Below, in pieces: positions 8,229 to 18,491 of a stretch of DNA of 64,000 nt. The position numbers and the translations under genes were made by a program. The notes under the pieces were generated by a model, which was not told where the DNA came from, searched no databases, and saw only the letters and a list, made by a program, of their open reading frames with translations. The DNA comes from an uncultured Alphaproteobacteria bacterium (GTDB lineage: Bacteria > Pseudomonadota > Alphaproteobacteria > RF32 > CAG-239). The stretch is taken from contig CALXZL010000005.1 of NCBI GenBank assembly GCA_944393215.1, positions 1 through 64,000 on the forward strand, written 5' to 3'. Position 1 is the first letter of the stretch, and each line of letters begins with the position of its first letter.

Positions 8229-10376
8229 TTAGCGGATGGCTTTGATGGCTTTTATATTGCGTATATATGCAATATCTTCTGCCAATTTTTCCAAATTGAC
8301 CGGCAAACGTCTTCTCCAATTCGGATGTTGATCTCTATCCGTTCCGGGAAGATTTTGACGTTTTTCAACATGCAATATATTTTCTAATTCTGCCAAAAAT
8401 ACCGGGCAGTTCGTTTTTGCCATATAGGCATTGGCTGCCTCTTCTATCCCTTCAGGATAACCTCCGCCATATATATAGTCATTTTGGCGAAGTTTATCTT
8501 GAGGCCATACTTGCGCCTCATCCAGAACCTTCAATAAACGCCAACGATCATTTTCTCGTTTTTTATATTCGGCATTTCTTTTTTCTTCGTTTTCTATTAT
8601 TCCCAACTGATATGACAATTCTATATCAAAACCATACCACCACATTTTTAACGGCGGCATGTCATGAGTTCCGATAGATGCAAATGCTCTCGACGGATAG
8701 GCGTTCGGCTGTTTAAAATCGCCCCAACCAAAATCATATCTTTCCGACCAAAGAACACTTAATGCATAAATATTTTTTGATTCCAATGCTTCCAGAAAAC
8801 CTTCCGGTACATTGCCGATGCTTTCTCCGACAACGGAACAACGGTTCAGAACACTCTCTAAAGCTACAATGTTGAGCATGTCCTTAAAATTATAATATAT
8901 ATAGGTTCCTCCGTTTAACTTCTCCGGCAAGATAAACAAGCGCATCAGACTCATGACGTGATCCATTCTCAACGCTCCGGAATTATGCATGTTGGCTCTT
9001 AATATTTTTATGAATGGTCTGTATGCCGTTTCTTTTAATGCATTAGGAATAAAGGCTCCCAGTGACCATTTTTGACCGGCAGGGAAAAATGCATCCGGCG
9101 GCGCTCCCGCTCCGGCATCTTTAAAGAACAGATCCGGTTCACTCCACACTTCCGCACTATCAAGACCTACACCTACCGCCAAATCGCGATAAAGCCCTAT
9201 TTTCATCCCACTCGATTTAACCGTCCGGCAGGTTTCTTCAAATTGACGAGATGCTTCAAACTGCATATATTTGAAAAAGTTTATTTCTTCCGCATGCTCC
9301 TTGGCATATTCTTTTACGGCTAAAGTATTTGGGCTTCTGTATTCTTCGGGCCAATCATGCCAGCTGCCGCAATTCTGTTGACTATATTTGTGATACAAAC
9401 TTTGGAATACTGCCAATCGCTCTAATTCGCTCCCTTGTTCGGAAACATATGTATTATATGCATCATGCCGCGATGAATCTTGACTTTGTTGAAATCTTTC
9501 ATAACATTTTTTCAACATTTTCACCTTCAGCGGATAAATGTGTTCATATTGTATCAATTCGCTTTGGCGAAATTCTTGTATGTCTCCTTGTATTTCGTTC
9601 ATATCTTCCGCGGTAAATTCCGGTACGGCTTCTATGTCTATATATATCGGGTTGAGGTAGAGGCGGCTGATTGACTGATACGGGCTGGCATTTTCCGGAT
9701 AATCATGACAAAGTACATTGAGCGGATTTAAACCGATAATATCAGCGCCAGAAGCTGCGGCTATCTCGGCAAAATTTTTCAAATCGGTAAAATCGCCGAC
9801 ACCCCAATTTCGTTCACTTCTGACCGAATATAATTGCAATGCAAAACCCCAGCTCTTTCCGTCCAGTGCCGAATTTTGCCAACAATGCTGCGGACATACC
9901 GCTATCATACTTTTATAATGTTTGTTTCCTACCTGCAAATCTAAGTCATAATAACCGATTTCCAATTTGCTGGTAATTAAAAACTTTAGGCGGACATATT
10001 GTGTCTTACCTATCAACTGATATTCTTCATCATTAATAACTTCAAATGATACCGGTTCCGGAACCATATTATTGTTTGAACTTAAATGTAGGGCAAAATC
10101 TTCTCCTTCCTGCTCTGCCGGTACGACTAAATCAAACTCGGCTTTCCCTTCTTCCGTCACATATATTTTTTCAAGAGATTGTTGCCATCTGCGTTTTTCG
10201 CATGCTGATATTGAGGCTTTTATTTCATCTTCCGTATTTGCTTTATAGCCCATTTTTTCTATAAAGAATTTTATGATTTTTTCATCTACAATATGTTCTT
10301 GACGGACTTCACTTCCATCCAGAAAGCGTGTACCTATTCCAAGTTTTTCAGCTAAAACCTCTAACTCGACGTCCAT
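8229..10376 (-). CDS. malQ: 4-alpha-glucanotransferase (amylomaltase)
   Basis: A 715-residue glycoside hydrolase family 77 enzyme that transfers alpha-1,4-glucan segments between maltodextrins in the cytoplasm. The first 150 residues are the extra N-terminal beta domain found in long MalQ proteins; the barrel begins around KSWGFALQLYSVRSERNWGVGDF. GLYRDLAVGVGLDSAEVW, ALRMDHVMSLMRLF (catalytic Asp) and SVVGESIGNVPEG (acid/base Glu) are all intact. It is the last gene of glgB-glgX-malQ, 20 bases after glgX. Confidence 0.92.
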   Translation of the reverse strand: MDVELEVLAEKLGIGTRFLDGSEVRQEHIVDEKIIKFFIEKMGYKANTEDEIKASISACEKRRWQQSLEKIYVTEEGKAEFDLVVPAEQEGEDFALHLSSNNNMVPEPVSFEVINDEEYQLIGKTQYVRLKFLITSKLEIGYYDLDLQVGNKHYKSMIAVCPQHCWQNSALDGKSWGFALQLYSVRSERNWGVGDFTDLKNFAEIAAASGADIIGLNPLNVLCHDYPENASPYQSISRLYLNPIYIDIEAVPEFTAEDMNEIQGDIQEFRQSELIQYEHIYPLKVKMLKKCYERFQQSQDSSRHDAYNTYVSEQGSELERLAVFQSLYHKYSQQNCGSWHDWPEEYRSPNTLAVKEYAKEHAEEINFFKYMQFEASRQFEETCRTVKSSGMKIGLYRDLAVGVGLDSAEVWSEPDLFFKDAGAGAPPDAFFPAGQKWSLGAFIPNALKETAYRPFIKILRANMHNSGALRMDHVMSLMRLFILPEKLNGGTYIYYNFKDMLNIVALESVLNRCSVVGESIGNVPEGFLEALESKNIYALSVLWSERYDFGWGDFKQPNAYPSRAFASIGTHDMPPLKMWWYGFDIELSYQLGIIENEEKRNAEYKKRENDRWRLLKVLDEAQVWPQDKLRQNDYIYGGGYPEGIEEAANAYMAKTNCPVFLAELENILHVEKRQNLPGTDRDQHPNWRRRLPVNLEKLAEDIAYIRNIKAIKAIR

Positions 10377-10396
10377 TAAATTTACTCCAATCTCTT

Positions 10397-12475
10397 TTAT
10401 TTATCTATTTCAAATAATAAAACGCTCCATGACGGAACCGTTATTTTTTGGTTGCTGCAAACCGCCGCTTTGGCAACAAATTTTTCCGAGCTGTCAAAAA
10501 GCAATTTCCAACTGTATTTCTTATCTATGTCCGGCAACTGCCAATTTATATCATTGGCATTGGCATTTAATATACAGAAGATATATTTCTTGCCGTTGTA
10601 TACACTATATGCCAAGCTTTTTCTTTTGCCGTCTTTCCAATCTTCCGTGCTTAGGACATGTCCCTGTTCTGTATACCAAGTTATATCTTTTATTTTACTC
10701 TTATCTACAGGTTGTCCACTGAAAAATTTCTTGCGCTTAAATATTTGTAATTGTTTTCTCAAACGGATTACTTTTTTTACAAAATGTGCCACGCGTCTGT
10801 CTACGCGATTTAAGCCTTCCCAATTTATCCATGTTATCGAATTATCTTGGCAATAGGGATTGTTATTTCCCATGTTGGTATGTCCCAACTCATCTCCGGC
10901 AACAAACATGGGGGTACCAAAAGACAATAACAAGGTGGAAAACATGGCTTTTAATCGGTTAAGACGATTATCTATTACAACCGAATTATCCGTCTCTCCT
11001 TCTATGCCCGAATTCCAGCTCCAATTACTATCCGTTCCGTCTCGGTTATTTTCATTGTTGGCTAAATTGTGTTTTTGATTGTAGCTAACTAAATCTCTTA
11101 AGCAAAAGCCGTCATGTGCCGTTACAAAATTAACACTGCTCCAGATATTCCTCCCGCTGTGATTAAAGACATCGCTTGAACCGGCAATGCGGCTGGCTAA
11201 ATTTGCCACCTGACCTTCATCTCCCTTCCAAAAGCGACGGACGACATCTCTGAATTTGTCATTCCACTCTGCCCAACCCGACATAAATGCACCGACTTGA
11301 TAACCGCCGTAACCTATATCCCATGGTTCCGCAATTAATTTGGCATGTGTTAAAACCGAATCCTGCTTAACGGCATATAAAAATCCGCACTCTTGTTTAA
11401 ACTCCGTATTCATACGACATAATGTGGTTGCCAAATCAAATCTAAAGCCGTCAACATGCATCTCTTCATACCAATATCGAAGCGAATCCATGACTAATTT
11501 TACCACGTACGGATTTTGTAAATTAAATGATGCGCCGCAACCGGTGGAATCGTAATAATACCTCTTATTTTCTTTATTCAGGCAATAATAACTGGCATTG
11601 TCTATGCCGCGATAGCATATGGTCGGTCCGAGTTGATTGCCTTCTCCGGTGTGATTGTATACAACATCTAAAAATACTTCCAAGCCCTGCTTGTGCATGG
11701 CTTTGACCATATCCTTTATCTCGGATAAATCATTACCCGACATATAGTTCTGCTCCGGCGCAAAAAAGCTGAAACTTTCATAGCCCCAATAATTATCTTT
11801 AATAAAACCTTTTTTATGTCGGTTGCCAAAAAAAGCATGAACCGGTAAAAACTCTACCGCACTTACACCCAACCATTTCAGATATCTTAAAACTGACTTG
11901 GAATTAAAACCGGCAAATGTTCCTCTCTTATTATCGGGAACCTTGGGGTGAAGTTTGGTATATCCTCTTAAATGCGTTTCATAGACGATGGTATCTTCAA
12001 AATCTGTCCGCGGACGAACATCATCGCTCCAATCATAATTATCTTCTACAACAACCGACTTGGGAACATATGGTGCACTATCCAATTCACTAAAAGATAA
12101 ATCCTTATCCGGACTATCTACATCATAGCCAAACAAAGCTTTATTCCATATCAACTTTCCAACCAGCTTTTTTCCGTACGGATCTATCAATAATTTGTTC
12201 GGATTGAACCTATGTCCTTCTTGCGGTTTGTATGGTCCGTAAACTCGATATCCATATACCTGCTCGGGTTTTATACCGGGAAGATAAATATGCCATATAT
12301 TGTTATCGCTTTCCGTAATTTCATAACGCGCCGTTTCATTAATACCCGTTTCGTCAAACAGGCATAATTCAACTTTTTCGGCATGGATGGAAAATAAAGC
12401 AAAGTTTACCCCTTGTCCGTCATAATGTGCACCTAACGGATAAGCTGTTCCTTTCTTTGCTTTTATTTTTCCCAT
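10397..12475 (-). CDS. glgX: glycogen debranching enzyme GlgX
   Basis: A 692-residue isoamylase-type enzyme of GH13 that removes alpha-1,6 branches left after phosphorylase action. An N-terminal CBM48 domain (YPLGAHYDGQGVNFALFS) is followed by the barrel with VYETHLRGYTKLHP, LDVVYNHTGEGN, FRFDLATTL (nucleophile Asp), LIAEPWDIG (acid/base Glu) and NFVTAHDGF. Length matches GlgX/TreX. It is the middle gene of the glycogen operon, 18 bases after glgB. Confidence 0.92.
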   Translation of the reverse strand: MGKIKAKKGTAYPLGAHYDGQGVNFALFSIHAEKVELCLFDETGINETARYEITESDNNIWHIYLPGIKPEQVYGYRVYGPYKPQEGHRFNPNKLLIDPYGKKLVGKLIWNKALFGYDVDSPDKDLSFSELDSAPYVPKSVVVEDNYDWSDDVRPRTDFEDTIVYETHLRGYTKLHPKVPDNKRGTFAGFNSKSVLRYLKWLGVSAVEFLPVHAFFGNRHKKGFIKDNYWGYESFSFFAPEQNYMSGNDLSEIKDMVKAMHKQGLEVFLDVVYNHTGEGNQLGPTICYRGIDNASYYCLNKENKRYYYDSTGCGASFNLQNPYVVKLVMDSLRYWYEEMHVDGFRFDLATTLCRMNTEFKQECGFLYAVKQDSVLTHAKLIAEPWDIGYGGYQVGAFMSGWAEWNDKFRDVVRRFWKGDEGQVANLASRIAGSSDVFNHSGRNIWSSVNFVTAHDGFCLRDLVSYNQKHNLANNENNRDGTDSNWSWNSGIEGETDNSVVIDNRLNRLKAMFSTLLLSFGTPMFVAGDELGHTNMGNNNPYCQDNSITWINWEGLNRVDRRVAHFVKKVIRLRKQLQIFKRKKFFSGQPVDKSKIKDITWYTEQGHVLSTEDWKDGKRKSLAYSVYNGKKYIFCILNANANDINWQLPDIDKKYSWKLLFDSSEKFVAKAAVCSNQKITVPSWSVLLFEIDK

Positions 12476-12493
12476 CTCCTCCTCCGGTCTTGC

Positions 12494-14692
12494 TTAGCGA
12501 ATTGGTTTTAATACGATTGTGGACAATGGCGGCAATGTTAATTTTATGGAATATGGTTTACAATTCCAATCTTGCGTCTCGGCTTGGATTATACCTTCAT
12601 TTTTTACACCGCTGCCCCAATAGTTTTTGTCATCACTATTGAATATTTCTTGATACTGACACAGTTCGTTAACGCCTATTCTGTAATCATGTCTGACAAC
12701 CGGCGTAAAGTTAGAAATCACAACCATATAATTTCTCGGATCATGCGCTTTTCTTATATAAGCGATAACGCTGTCATCCGCATTGCTGTGATCAATCCAC
12801 TCAAAACCGCGATAGTCAAAATCTTCTTCATAAAATGCCGGATTGCCTTTATACATCAAATTCAAATCGCGAACACAATTTTGCATACCTTTATACATCG
12901 GATATTCCAAAAGATGCCAACGCAAACTTTCTTCGGCGTTCCACTCCCAGTCTTGTCCGAACTCGCAACCCATGAATAAAAGTTTCTTGCCCGGATGCGT
13001 AAACATGAACCCATAATATGCTCTTAAGTTGGCAAATTTTTGCCACTCATCTCCCGGCATTTTTGAAAGCATGGAACCTTTACCGTGGACAACTTCATCA
13101 TGAGATATCGGCAAGATAAAATTCTCATTAAAGGCATAGAGCAATCCAAATGTTAACATACCGTGATGATATTTTCTGTGTACCGGATCATGGCTGATGT
13201 ATTTCAGTGTATCATTCATCCAACCCATATTCCATTTATATCCGAAGCCCAAACCACCCATTGATGTCGGACGTGAAACCATCGGCCATGCCGTAGACTC
13301 TTCTGCTACGGTAACGGCTCCTTTAACTTGTCCGTAGGCAAGCTCATTCATCTTTCTTAAAAATGAGATGGCTTCCAGATTTTCGTTACCGCCGTATATA
13401 TTGGGAATCCACTCACCGTTTTTACGTGAATAATCCAAATATAACATTGAGGCAACCGCATCGACACGTAAGCCGTCTATATGATATTCCTTCAACCAAT
13501 ATAATGCACTGGCACATAAGAAATTGCATACTTCCGTTCTGCCGTAATTATAAATTTTTGTTCCCCAATCGGTATGTTCTCCTTTTCTCGGATCGGCATG
13601 TTCATACAGATGTGTACCGTCAAACTCTACCAAACCGTGACCGTCCTTCGGGAAATGCGCCGGAACCCAATCCATAATCACACTTATGCCTGCCTGATGA
13701 AACATATCTATCATGTAACGAAAATCATCGGGTGTTCCGAAGCGGGATGTCGGAGCAAACATTCCCGTTACCTGATAACCCCATGAGGCATCCAACGGAT
13801 GTTCCGTTAACGGCAAAAACTCAACGTGGGTAAAGCCCATATTAACAACATAGGGAACCAATCTGTCTGCCAATTCTCTATAGGTCAAATATTCTGATCC
13901 GTATTCTCCTTTTCTTCTCCATGAACCTAAGTGGACTTCGTATATCGACATGGGTTTATCAAAACTGTTATATTCTTCTCGATATTGCATCCACGCCTCA
14001 TCGCTCCAGTGATATTTGTTAATATCATATACGATTGATGCCGTTTTTGGTCTGACTTCCGAATAAAAACCAACCGGATCTGTTTTGGTTAAGATATAAT
14101 CTTCATGCGTTTTAACTTCATATTTATATACTTCGCCTTCTTGCAATTCGGGGATAAAAATATCCCAAACGCCGCAGGAAATATGTTTGCGCATGACATG
14201 GGTACGACCGTCCCAATTATTGAAATTTCCGACAACACTCACACGTTTGGCGTTCGGTGCCCACACCGCAAAACTCACCCCTTTGACACCGTCTATTTCC
14301 GTGACGTGCGCTCCTAATTTTTTGTACATATCCAAATGATTACCTTCTGCCAAAAGGTATACATCTATATCTCCTAAAACCGGAGAAAAACTGTAGGGAT
14401 CATGAAGTTCATAAAATTGATTTAAATCATTTTCGAGTTTTAATTTATATTTGAAATTTTCTCTCGGACCTAAATTGATTTGAAAGAATCCTCTATCATC
14501 AAGCTTGGTAAAAAAGCCTAAAGAATCTCCTTTTTCATTTATCAATTCTACTGATTTAGCATGAGGTTGATAGGTTCTTATAAAAACTTCTTTACTTCCC
14601 TTGTCTTTATGTATTCCCAACACGGCAAACGGATTTCCATGGTCTCCGTTGATGATTGCTTCCATTTCTTCTTTAGACAATAAATTTTCCAT
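12494..14692 (-). CDS. glgB: 1,4-alpha-glucan branching enzyme
   Basis: A 732-residue GH13 enzyme that makes the alpha-1,6 branches of glycogen. Two N-terminal beta domains (GlgB N1 about 10-110, CBM48 about 125-210) precede the barrel: [30 protein letters not shown] (nucleophile), [11 protein letters not shown] (acid/base) and [14 protein letters not shown]. Length is typical. It leads the glgB-glgX-malQ operon. Synthase and pyrophosphorylase genes (glgA, glgC) are not in the window. Confidence 0.94.
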   Translation of the reverse strand: MENLLSKEEMEAIINGDHGNPFAVLGIHKDKGSKEVFIRTYQPHAKSVELINEKGDSLGFFTKLDDRGFFQINLGPRENFKYKLKLENDLNQFYELHDPYSFSPVLGDIDVYLLAEGNHLDMYKKLGAHVTEIDGVKGVSFAVWAPNAKRVSVVGNFNNWDGRTHVMRKHISCGVWDIFIPELQEGEVYKYEVKTHEDYILTKTDPVGFYSEVRPKTASIVYDINKYHWSDEAWMQYREEYNSFDKPMSIYEVHLGSWRRKGEYGSEYLTYRELADRLVPYVVNMGFTHVEFLPLTEHPLDASWGYQVTGMFAPTSRFGTPDDFRYMIDMFHQAGISVIMDWVPAHFPKDGHGLVEFDGTHLYEHADPRKGEHTDWGTKIYNYGRTEVCNFLCASALYWLKEYHIDGLRVDAVASMLYLDYSRKNGEWIPNIYGGNENLEAISFLRKMNELAYGQVKGAVTVAEESTAWPMVSRPTSMGGLGFGYKWNMGWMNDTLKYISHDPVHRKYHHGMLTFGLLYAFNENFILPISHDEVVHGKGSMLSKMPGDEWQKFANLRAYYGFMFTHPGKKLLFMGCEFGQDWEWNAEESLRWHLLEYPMYKGMQNCVRDLNLMYKGNPAFYEEDFDYRGFEWIDHSNADDSVIAYIRKAHDPRNYMVVISNFTPVVRHDYRIGVNELCQYQEIFNSDDKNYWGSGVKNEGIIQAETQDWNCKPYSIKLTLPPLSTIVLKPIR

Positions 14693-14907
14693 AAATATAC
14701 TCCTGAGTTTAAGTCCAAGATCTTTAAAAAATTTTTTCTTATCTTTGCTAATCTATAATTGATAATTTATTATTTGCAAGTAAATAAGCCTGCTTATAAA
14801 TTTTATTTTACAAATTACACTTTTTCAAGCTATTACCTATTGACGTATAAAATTTTGGAGATATAGTATTACTTGTATTTAAAAACATCGTTTTATTGGA
14901 GTTTATT

Positions 14908-15153
14908 ATGGTTAAATATAATGAAGATGCTATCAGAGAAGCTGCTTACTATAACTGGCAAAATGCCGGTTGCCCCAATGGTCAAGATGAATATTTCTGG
15001 GCTATGGCTGTAGAGCAACTTTCTAAATGCAACAAAAGTTCTTGCGCTAAATCTTCTTGCTCTTCTAAGAAGACTTCTTGCAAAACTTCTACTTCAAAAT
15101 CTACTAAATCTGCAGCTTGCAAAACTGCTTCTTCTTCTAAAAAATCTAAGTAG
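14908..15153 (+). CDS. DUF2934-like protein with Cys/Ser/Lys tail
   Basis: An 81-residue protein. Residues 6-40 (AIREAAYYNWQNAGCPNGQDEYFWAMAVEQL) match the short DUF2934 pattern R-x-x-A-Y-x-x-W-x-x-x-G-x-P-x-G-x-D-x-x-x-W-x-x-A. The remaining 38 residues are a low-complexity Lys/Ser/Thr tail with six cysteines, possibly nucleic-acid or metal binding. ATG 14908 is chosen because GGAG is six bases upstream; a terminator follows at 15171-15203. Function unknown. Confidence 0.65.
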   Translation: MVKYNEDAIREAAYYNWQNAGCPNGQDEYFWAMAVEQLSKCNKSSCAKSSCSSKKTSCKTSTSKSTKSAACKTASSSKKSK

Positions 15154-15170
15154 TTTTTGTGGTTTTTATA

Positions 15171-15203
15171 AAAAACTCTTGACCGTCCGGCAAGAGTTTT
15201 TTT
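15171..15203 (+). terminator. intrinsic terminator
   Basis: AACTCTTG/CAAGAGTT arms with a GC-rich loop and a run of seven T. Confidence 0.8.
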
Positions 15204-16521
15204 ATGCCTTTCTTCCTGAAATTACATAGCCTTTTACAGCTCTTGACGCCTCTTTTCTCAGCGTCTTTTCTTCTGCTTTTTCTATCTCGAATCCATTAGC
15301 TTTTAACAGAGAATCCACATATGTTTTTTGATGTTTATATCTGCCGGATTTGTGCAAAACATATGCCGAATCATTTTCATCATTTTTAGTTATGCTAAAA
15401 AGAATCCGACCTCCTTTTTTCAGTGCTTGAGATGCTGTTGCAAAAAAAGAATCCAATCGACCAAAATATGTCAGTACATCTGCTGAAACTATCAAATCAT
15501 ATTGGTTCTTTTTTTTCTTTAAAAATTCAATAATATCTTGGCAATACAGTCTGTTATAAACTTTTTTTTCTTTGGCTTTTTCTAACATTTTTGCCGATAA
15601 ATCTACTCCCGATAATCCTAAGAATCCGGCATAGGGTTTTAATATTTTTCCACATAATCCGGTACCGCATCCGGCATCTAAAATTTTCATACGAGCATGC
15701 GAATCCTTACCATATATTTCAGCTAAAAATCGTGATATAATTTGCGGCGTTTGATATTCTAAATCGGATAAAACTTTTTCAAAATCGGGCGCAAAAATAT
15801 CAAAAATTTTTGAAATATATTCTTGGTTTGCCTGCTCGGGAATCGACTGATTTATCATGGCTTTTCCCATGTGTTGCACAATTTTATTTTGCGGATATTC
15901 ATCCAGCCATTTTTGTGCATATTTCTCTATTATTTTTTCTTGAGAATCCAATGACAATTCATAGAGCATATAACCAAAATTTATGTGATGACTTTCATCT
16001 TGCGGTGCCTTCTCGATTGCCTTCCAGCCTGCATCCAGCGCCTCTTTTATCATCCCTTTTGTTTGGTAACAACGACTTAGATAATTGTATAACCACGCGT
16101 CTTCTTTATTATATTGTAATGCTCTTTCCAATACCTCTAATGCTTCATCCGTTTTTTCTTCTTCCAGAAGTGCCGTACCCAATATATTAAGTGCCATATA
16201 ATTTTGCGAATCCTGTATGATTGCCTGACGTGCATATTCTTCTGCCTGAAAATAATTTTCTTGCTCCAAATATACATTGGCAATGTTTACTTTTACCAAA
16301 AAAGAATCCGGATTTTTTTCTTCGGCTTGTTTATATTTTTGCAAGGCTTCTTCATATTTTTTTTCCATAAAAAATATATTTCCCAGATTTATCAGAACCG
16401 TTTCATTATCGGCTTTTTTTCTTAAGATCCGATTGCATATTTTTTTGGCTTTTTCATATTCGTGTTGCCGATACAAATCCAAACTGTAATTTATTTGTTC
16501 TGACTCTGTCTTCCTTTGCAT
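15202..16521 (-). CDS. TPR-repeat class I methyltransferase
   Basis: A 439-residue fusion. Residues 1 to about 200 form tandem tetratricopeptide repeats (DNETVLINLGNIFFMEKKYEEAL, NPDSFLVKVNIANVYLEQENY and so on). Residues about 240-439 are an S-adenosylmethionine-dependent methyltransferase with motif I as LDAGCGTGLCG and the following acidic strand GVDLSAKML. This fits the COG4976 group of TPR-containing methyltransferases; the substrate is unknown. GAGGAAAAA precedes the ATG. It is convergent with the DUF2934-like gene. Confidence 0.8.
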   Translation of the reverse strand: MQRKTESEQINYSLDLYRQHEYEKAKKICNRILRKKADNETVLINLGNIFFMEKKYEEALQKYKQAEEKNPDSFLVKVNIANVYLEQENYFQAEEYARQAIIQDSQNYMALNILGTALLEEEKTDEALEVLERALQYNKEDAWLYNYLSRCYQTKGMIKEALDAGWKAIEKAPQDESHHINFGYMLYELSLDSQEKIIEKYAQKWLDEYPQNKIVQHMGKAMINQSIPEQANQEYISKIFDIFAPDFEKVLSDLEYQTPQIISRFLAEIYGKDSHARMKILDAGCGTGLCGKILKPYAGFLGLSGVDLSAKMLEKAKEKKVYNRLYCQDIIEFLKKKKNQYDLIVSADVLTYFGRLDSFFATASQALKKGGRILFSITKNDENDSAYVLHKSGRYKHQKTYVDSLLKANGFEIEKAEEKTLRKEASRAVKGYVISGRKA

Positions 16522-16648
16522 TTTTTCCTCTTTTTATTTTTTCCCAGTATAAAAAATTCAATTTAAGAATCAAGCTTCTTCCCATATTTGACATTTACTC
16601 TTTTCCGTGGTACTTTTTCTTTGTTTTCAAATTATGATGTGTGATTTC

Positions 16649-17968
16649 ATGACATTTACTTATAAAAAAATTTGGCAAATTTCTTATCCCATTCTTACCG
16701 GGATGATTATTCAACAACTTATCGGACTCACTGATACTGCCTTCTTGGGAAGATTGGGCAAAATCGAACTCGGTGCCTCCGCGATTGCTGCCGTTTTTTA
16801 TGTGATGATTTTTATGCTCGGGCAAGGTTTTTCCATCGGGGCTCAGATTTTGATTGCGCAACACAACGGGGAAGGACGATTTAAGCGTATCGGACAAATT
16901 TTTTATCAAGGCATATTTTTTCTCCTTATTTCTGCCGTGTTCATTATTGCGGGAATCCGTTTCTTTGCCGATACCGTTTTAGCTTTTATCATTTCTTCTC
17001 CGCTGGTTCTGCAAGCCGCTTCCGATTATCTTTATCCTCGTTCCTTCGGGTTTGTTTTTTCTTTTGCCATTGTCATGTTTCGGGCTTTATATATCGGAAC
17101 AACTCATACTAAAGTTCTTTCTCTCAATGCTTATATTATGCTTTTGGTTAACGTGGTGCTTGATTATCTTTTGATCTTTGGTCATTGCGGTTGTCCGAAG
17201 CTTGGTATTGCGGGTGCTGCGATTGCTTCGGTTGCGGCTGAAGCTTCCTCGGCTGTCTTTTTTCTCATTTATACCTTTTCTCGTTTTGATTATAAAAAAT
17301 TTGGGTTAGATATCCCTTATTTTCGTAATCTGAAAACTTTAAAACGCGTTTTAAATATTTCCGTTTGGACCATTTTGCAAAATGTTGTTTCTCTTTCTAC
17401 CTGGTTGTTCTTTATGCTTGCGGTTGAACATATCGGAGAAAACGAACTTGCCATTTCTAACATTCTGAGAAGCGTCAGTGCCTTGCCTTTTATGATTGTT
17501 AATGCCCTGCTCGGAGCAACTAACGCCATTACCGGAAACCTTTACGGCGCCGGTGATACTGCTCAAATTAAGCCTACAACTTTTCGCATTATCAACCTCG
17601 GATATTTCGGCGGGCTTATTGCTATTTTGCTTTTGGTTATTTCTCCCTTTTGGATTATGCGCATTTATACTGATGACATCAATTTAATCGACCAAGCCAT
17701 TTCGGCTTATTATGCCTCAATGACGAGTTACTTTACTCTTGTTCCGGGTTTTGTTTTCATGGGCGTGATTTCCGGAATCGGACATACAAAAATGGCTATG
17801 TATTTGGAACTTTTGGCTCTGGTTGCTTATACAATTACCGTATGGATTATTGTGATTGTTTTCAGAGCAGATATTGCCGTTTGTTGGTTGACCGATCACT
17901 CTTATAATTTGGTATTATGGTTTGGAAACTATTTTTATATTTGTCGTAAAAACTGGTTTAAATCTTAA
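16649..17968 (+). CDS. MATE family multidrug/cation efflux protein
   Basis: A 439-residue inner-membrane antiporter with about 12 helices in two MATE halves (first helix QISYPILTGMIIQQLIGLTDTAFLGRLG, second half starting near VWTILQNVVSLSTWLFF). The family exports drugs or metabolites in exchange for sodium or protons; DinF/NorM-type length. Starts at 16607, 16634 and 16637 are also open; I prefer MTFTYKKIW because it places the first helix as in relatives. No strong ribosome site is seen. Followed by tRNA-Leu. Confidence 0.85.
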   Translation: MTFTYKKIWQISYPILTGMIIQQLIGLTDTAFLGRLGKIELGASAIAAVFYVMIFMLGQGFSIGAQILIAQHNGEGRFKRIGQIFYQGIFFLLISAVFIIAGIRFFADTVLAFIISSPLVLQAASDYLYPRSFGFVFSFAIVMFRALYIGTTHTKVLSLNAYIMLLVNVVLDYLLIFGHCGCPKLGIAGAAIASVAAEASSAVFFLIYTFSRFDYKKFGLDIPYFRNLKTLKRVLNISVWTILQNVVSLSTWLFFMLAVEHIGENELAISNILRSVSALPFMIVNALLGATNAITGNLYGAGDTAQIKPTTFRIINLGYFGGLIAILLLVISPFWIMRIYTDDINLIDQAISAYYASMTSYFTLVPGFVFMGVISGIGHTKMAMYLELLALVAYTITVWIIVIVFRADIAVCWLTDHSYNLVLWFGNYFYICRKNWFKS

Positions 17969-18059
17969 TTTTTATCTTTATTTGCAATTTTATTTTTTTA
18001 ATGAAAAAAACTGTTGACAGTTGTTCATTATTATAATATCTATATCTCCGTTATCAGAT

Positions 18060-18146
18060 GGGGGTATGGCGGAACTGGTAGACGCGCTAGACTCAAAATC
18101 TTGTGGGTTCACTCCCGTGTCAGTTCGAGTCTGACTACCCCTACCA
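18060..18146 (+). tRNA. tRNA-Leu (anticodon CAA)
   Basis: An 87-base type II tRNA. The acceptor GGGGGTA pairs with TACCCCT, the D arm reads TGGTAGACGCG, the anticodon loop is CTCAAAA giving CAA, a variable arm is present, the T arm holds GTTCGAGTC, and CCA is encoded. A TTGACA is found at 18014-18019 upstream with AT-rich -10 candidates, and a hairpin terminator follows. Confidence 0.95.
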
Positions 18147-18152
18147 ATTATA

Positions 18153-18190
18153 AAAGCCTTGCAAATCAACAATTTGCAAGGCTTTTTTGG
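18153..18190 (+). terminator. tRNA-Leu terminator
   Basis: AAAGCCTTGCAAAT/ATTTGCAAGGCTTT hairpin followed by T residues. Confidence 0.85.
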
Positions 18191-18491
18191 CTGTATCCTT
18201 TTACTTTACGATAACACGCATATGTGAAGACAACTTAAAGTACTACATGTTCCACAACTATACAGGTATTTTTTCCGAATCTTAGGATTTATTTTCTCAC
18301 AACATATAATATCCTATATATTTCTTATCAAATTTCATCTTTTCCTCATTTTTCTATCAATTTTTTTTCTTTGTAATACAATAGATTATATTATTTTTTT
18401 GTTTTTTTCGTTTAATTTCGGTTGCAAAAAAAAAAAACGGTTTATTATAGATAGTATAGGCTTTAGTTCTTATTATTTTTGGAGGCGTGTG
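18191..18491 (+). promoter_or_regulatory. leader of the Cys-rich gene with poly-A tract
   Basis: No gene visible. From 18422 onward the sequence matches the leader of the paralogue at 62452: GC, an A run, ACGG, then GATAGTATAGGCTTTAG and TCTTATTATTT, then the GGAGG ribosome site. The A run is 12 long here (18426-18437) and 8 long at 62393-62400. Confidence 0.55.

Noticed and set aside
18014-18037. TTGACA and TATAAT as the tRNA-Leu promoter
   Set aside because: The two boxes are only 12 bases apart; the real -10 is probably another AT-rich hexamer further down.
17990-18172. 60-codon minus-strand frame
   Set aside because: It is the antisense of the tRNA-Leu gene.
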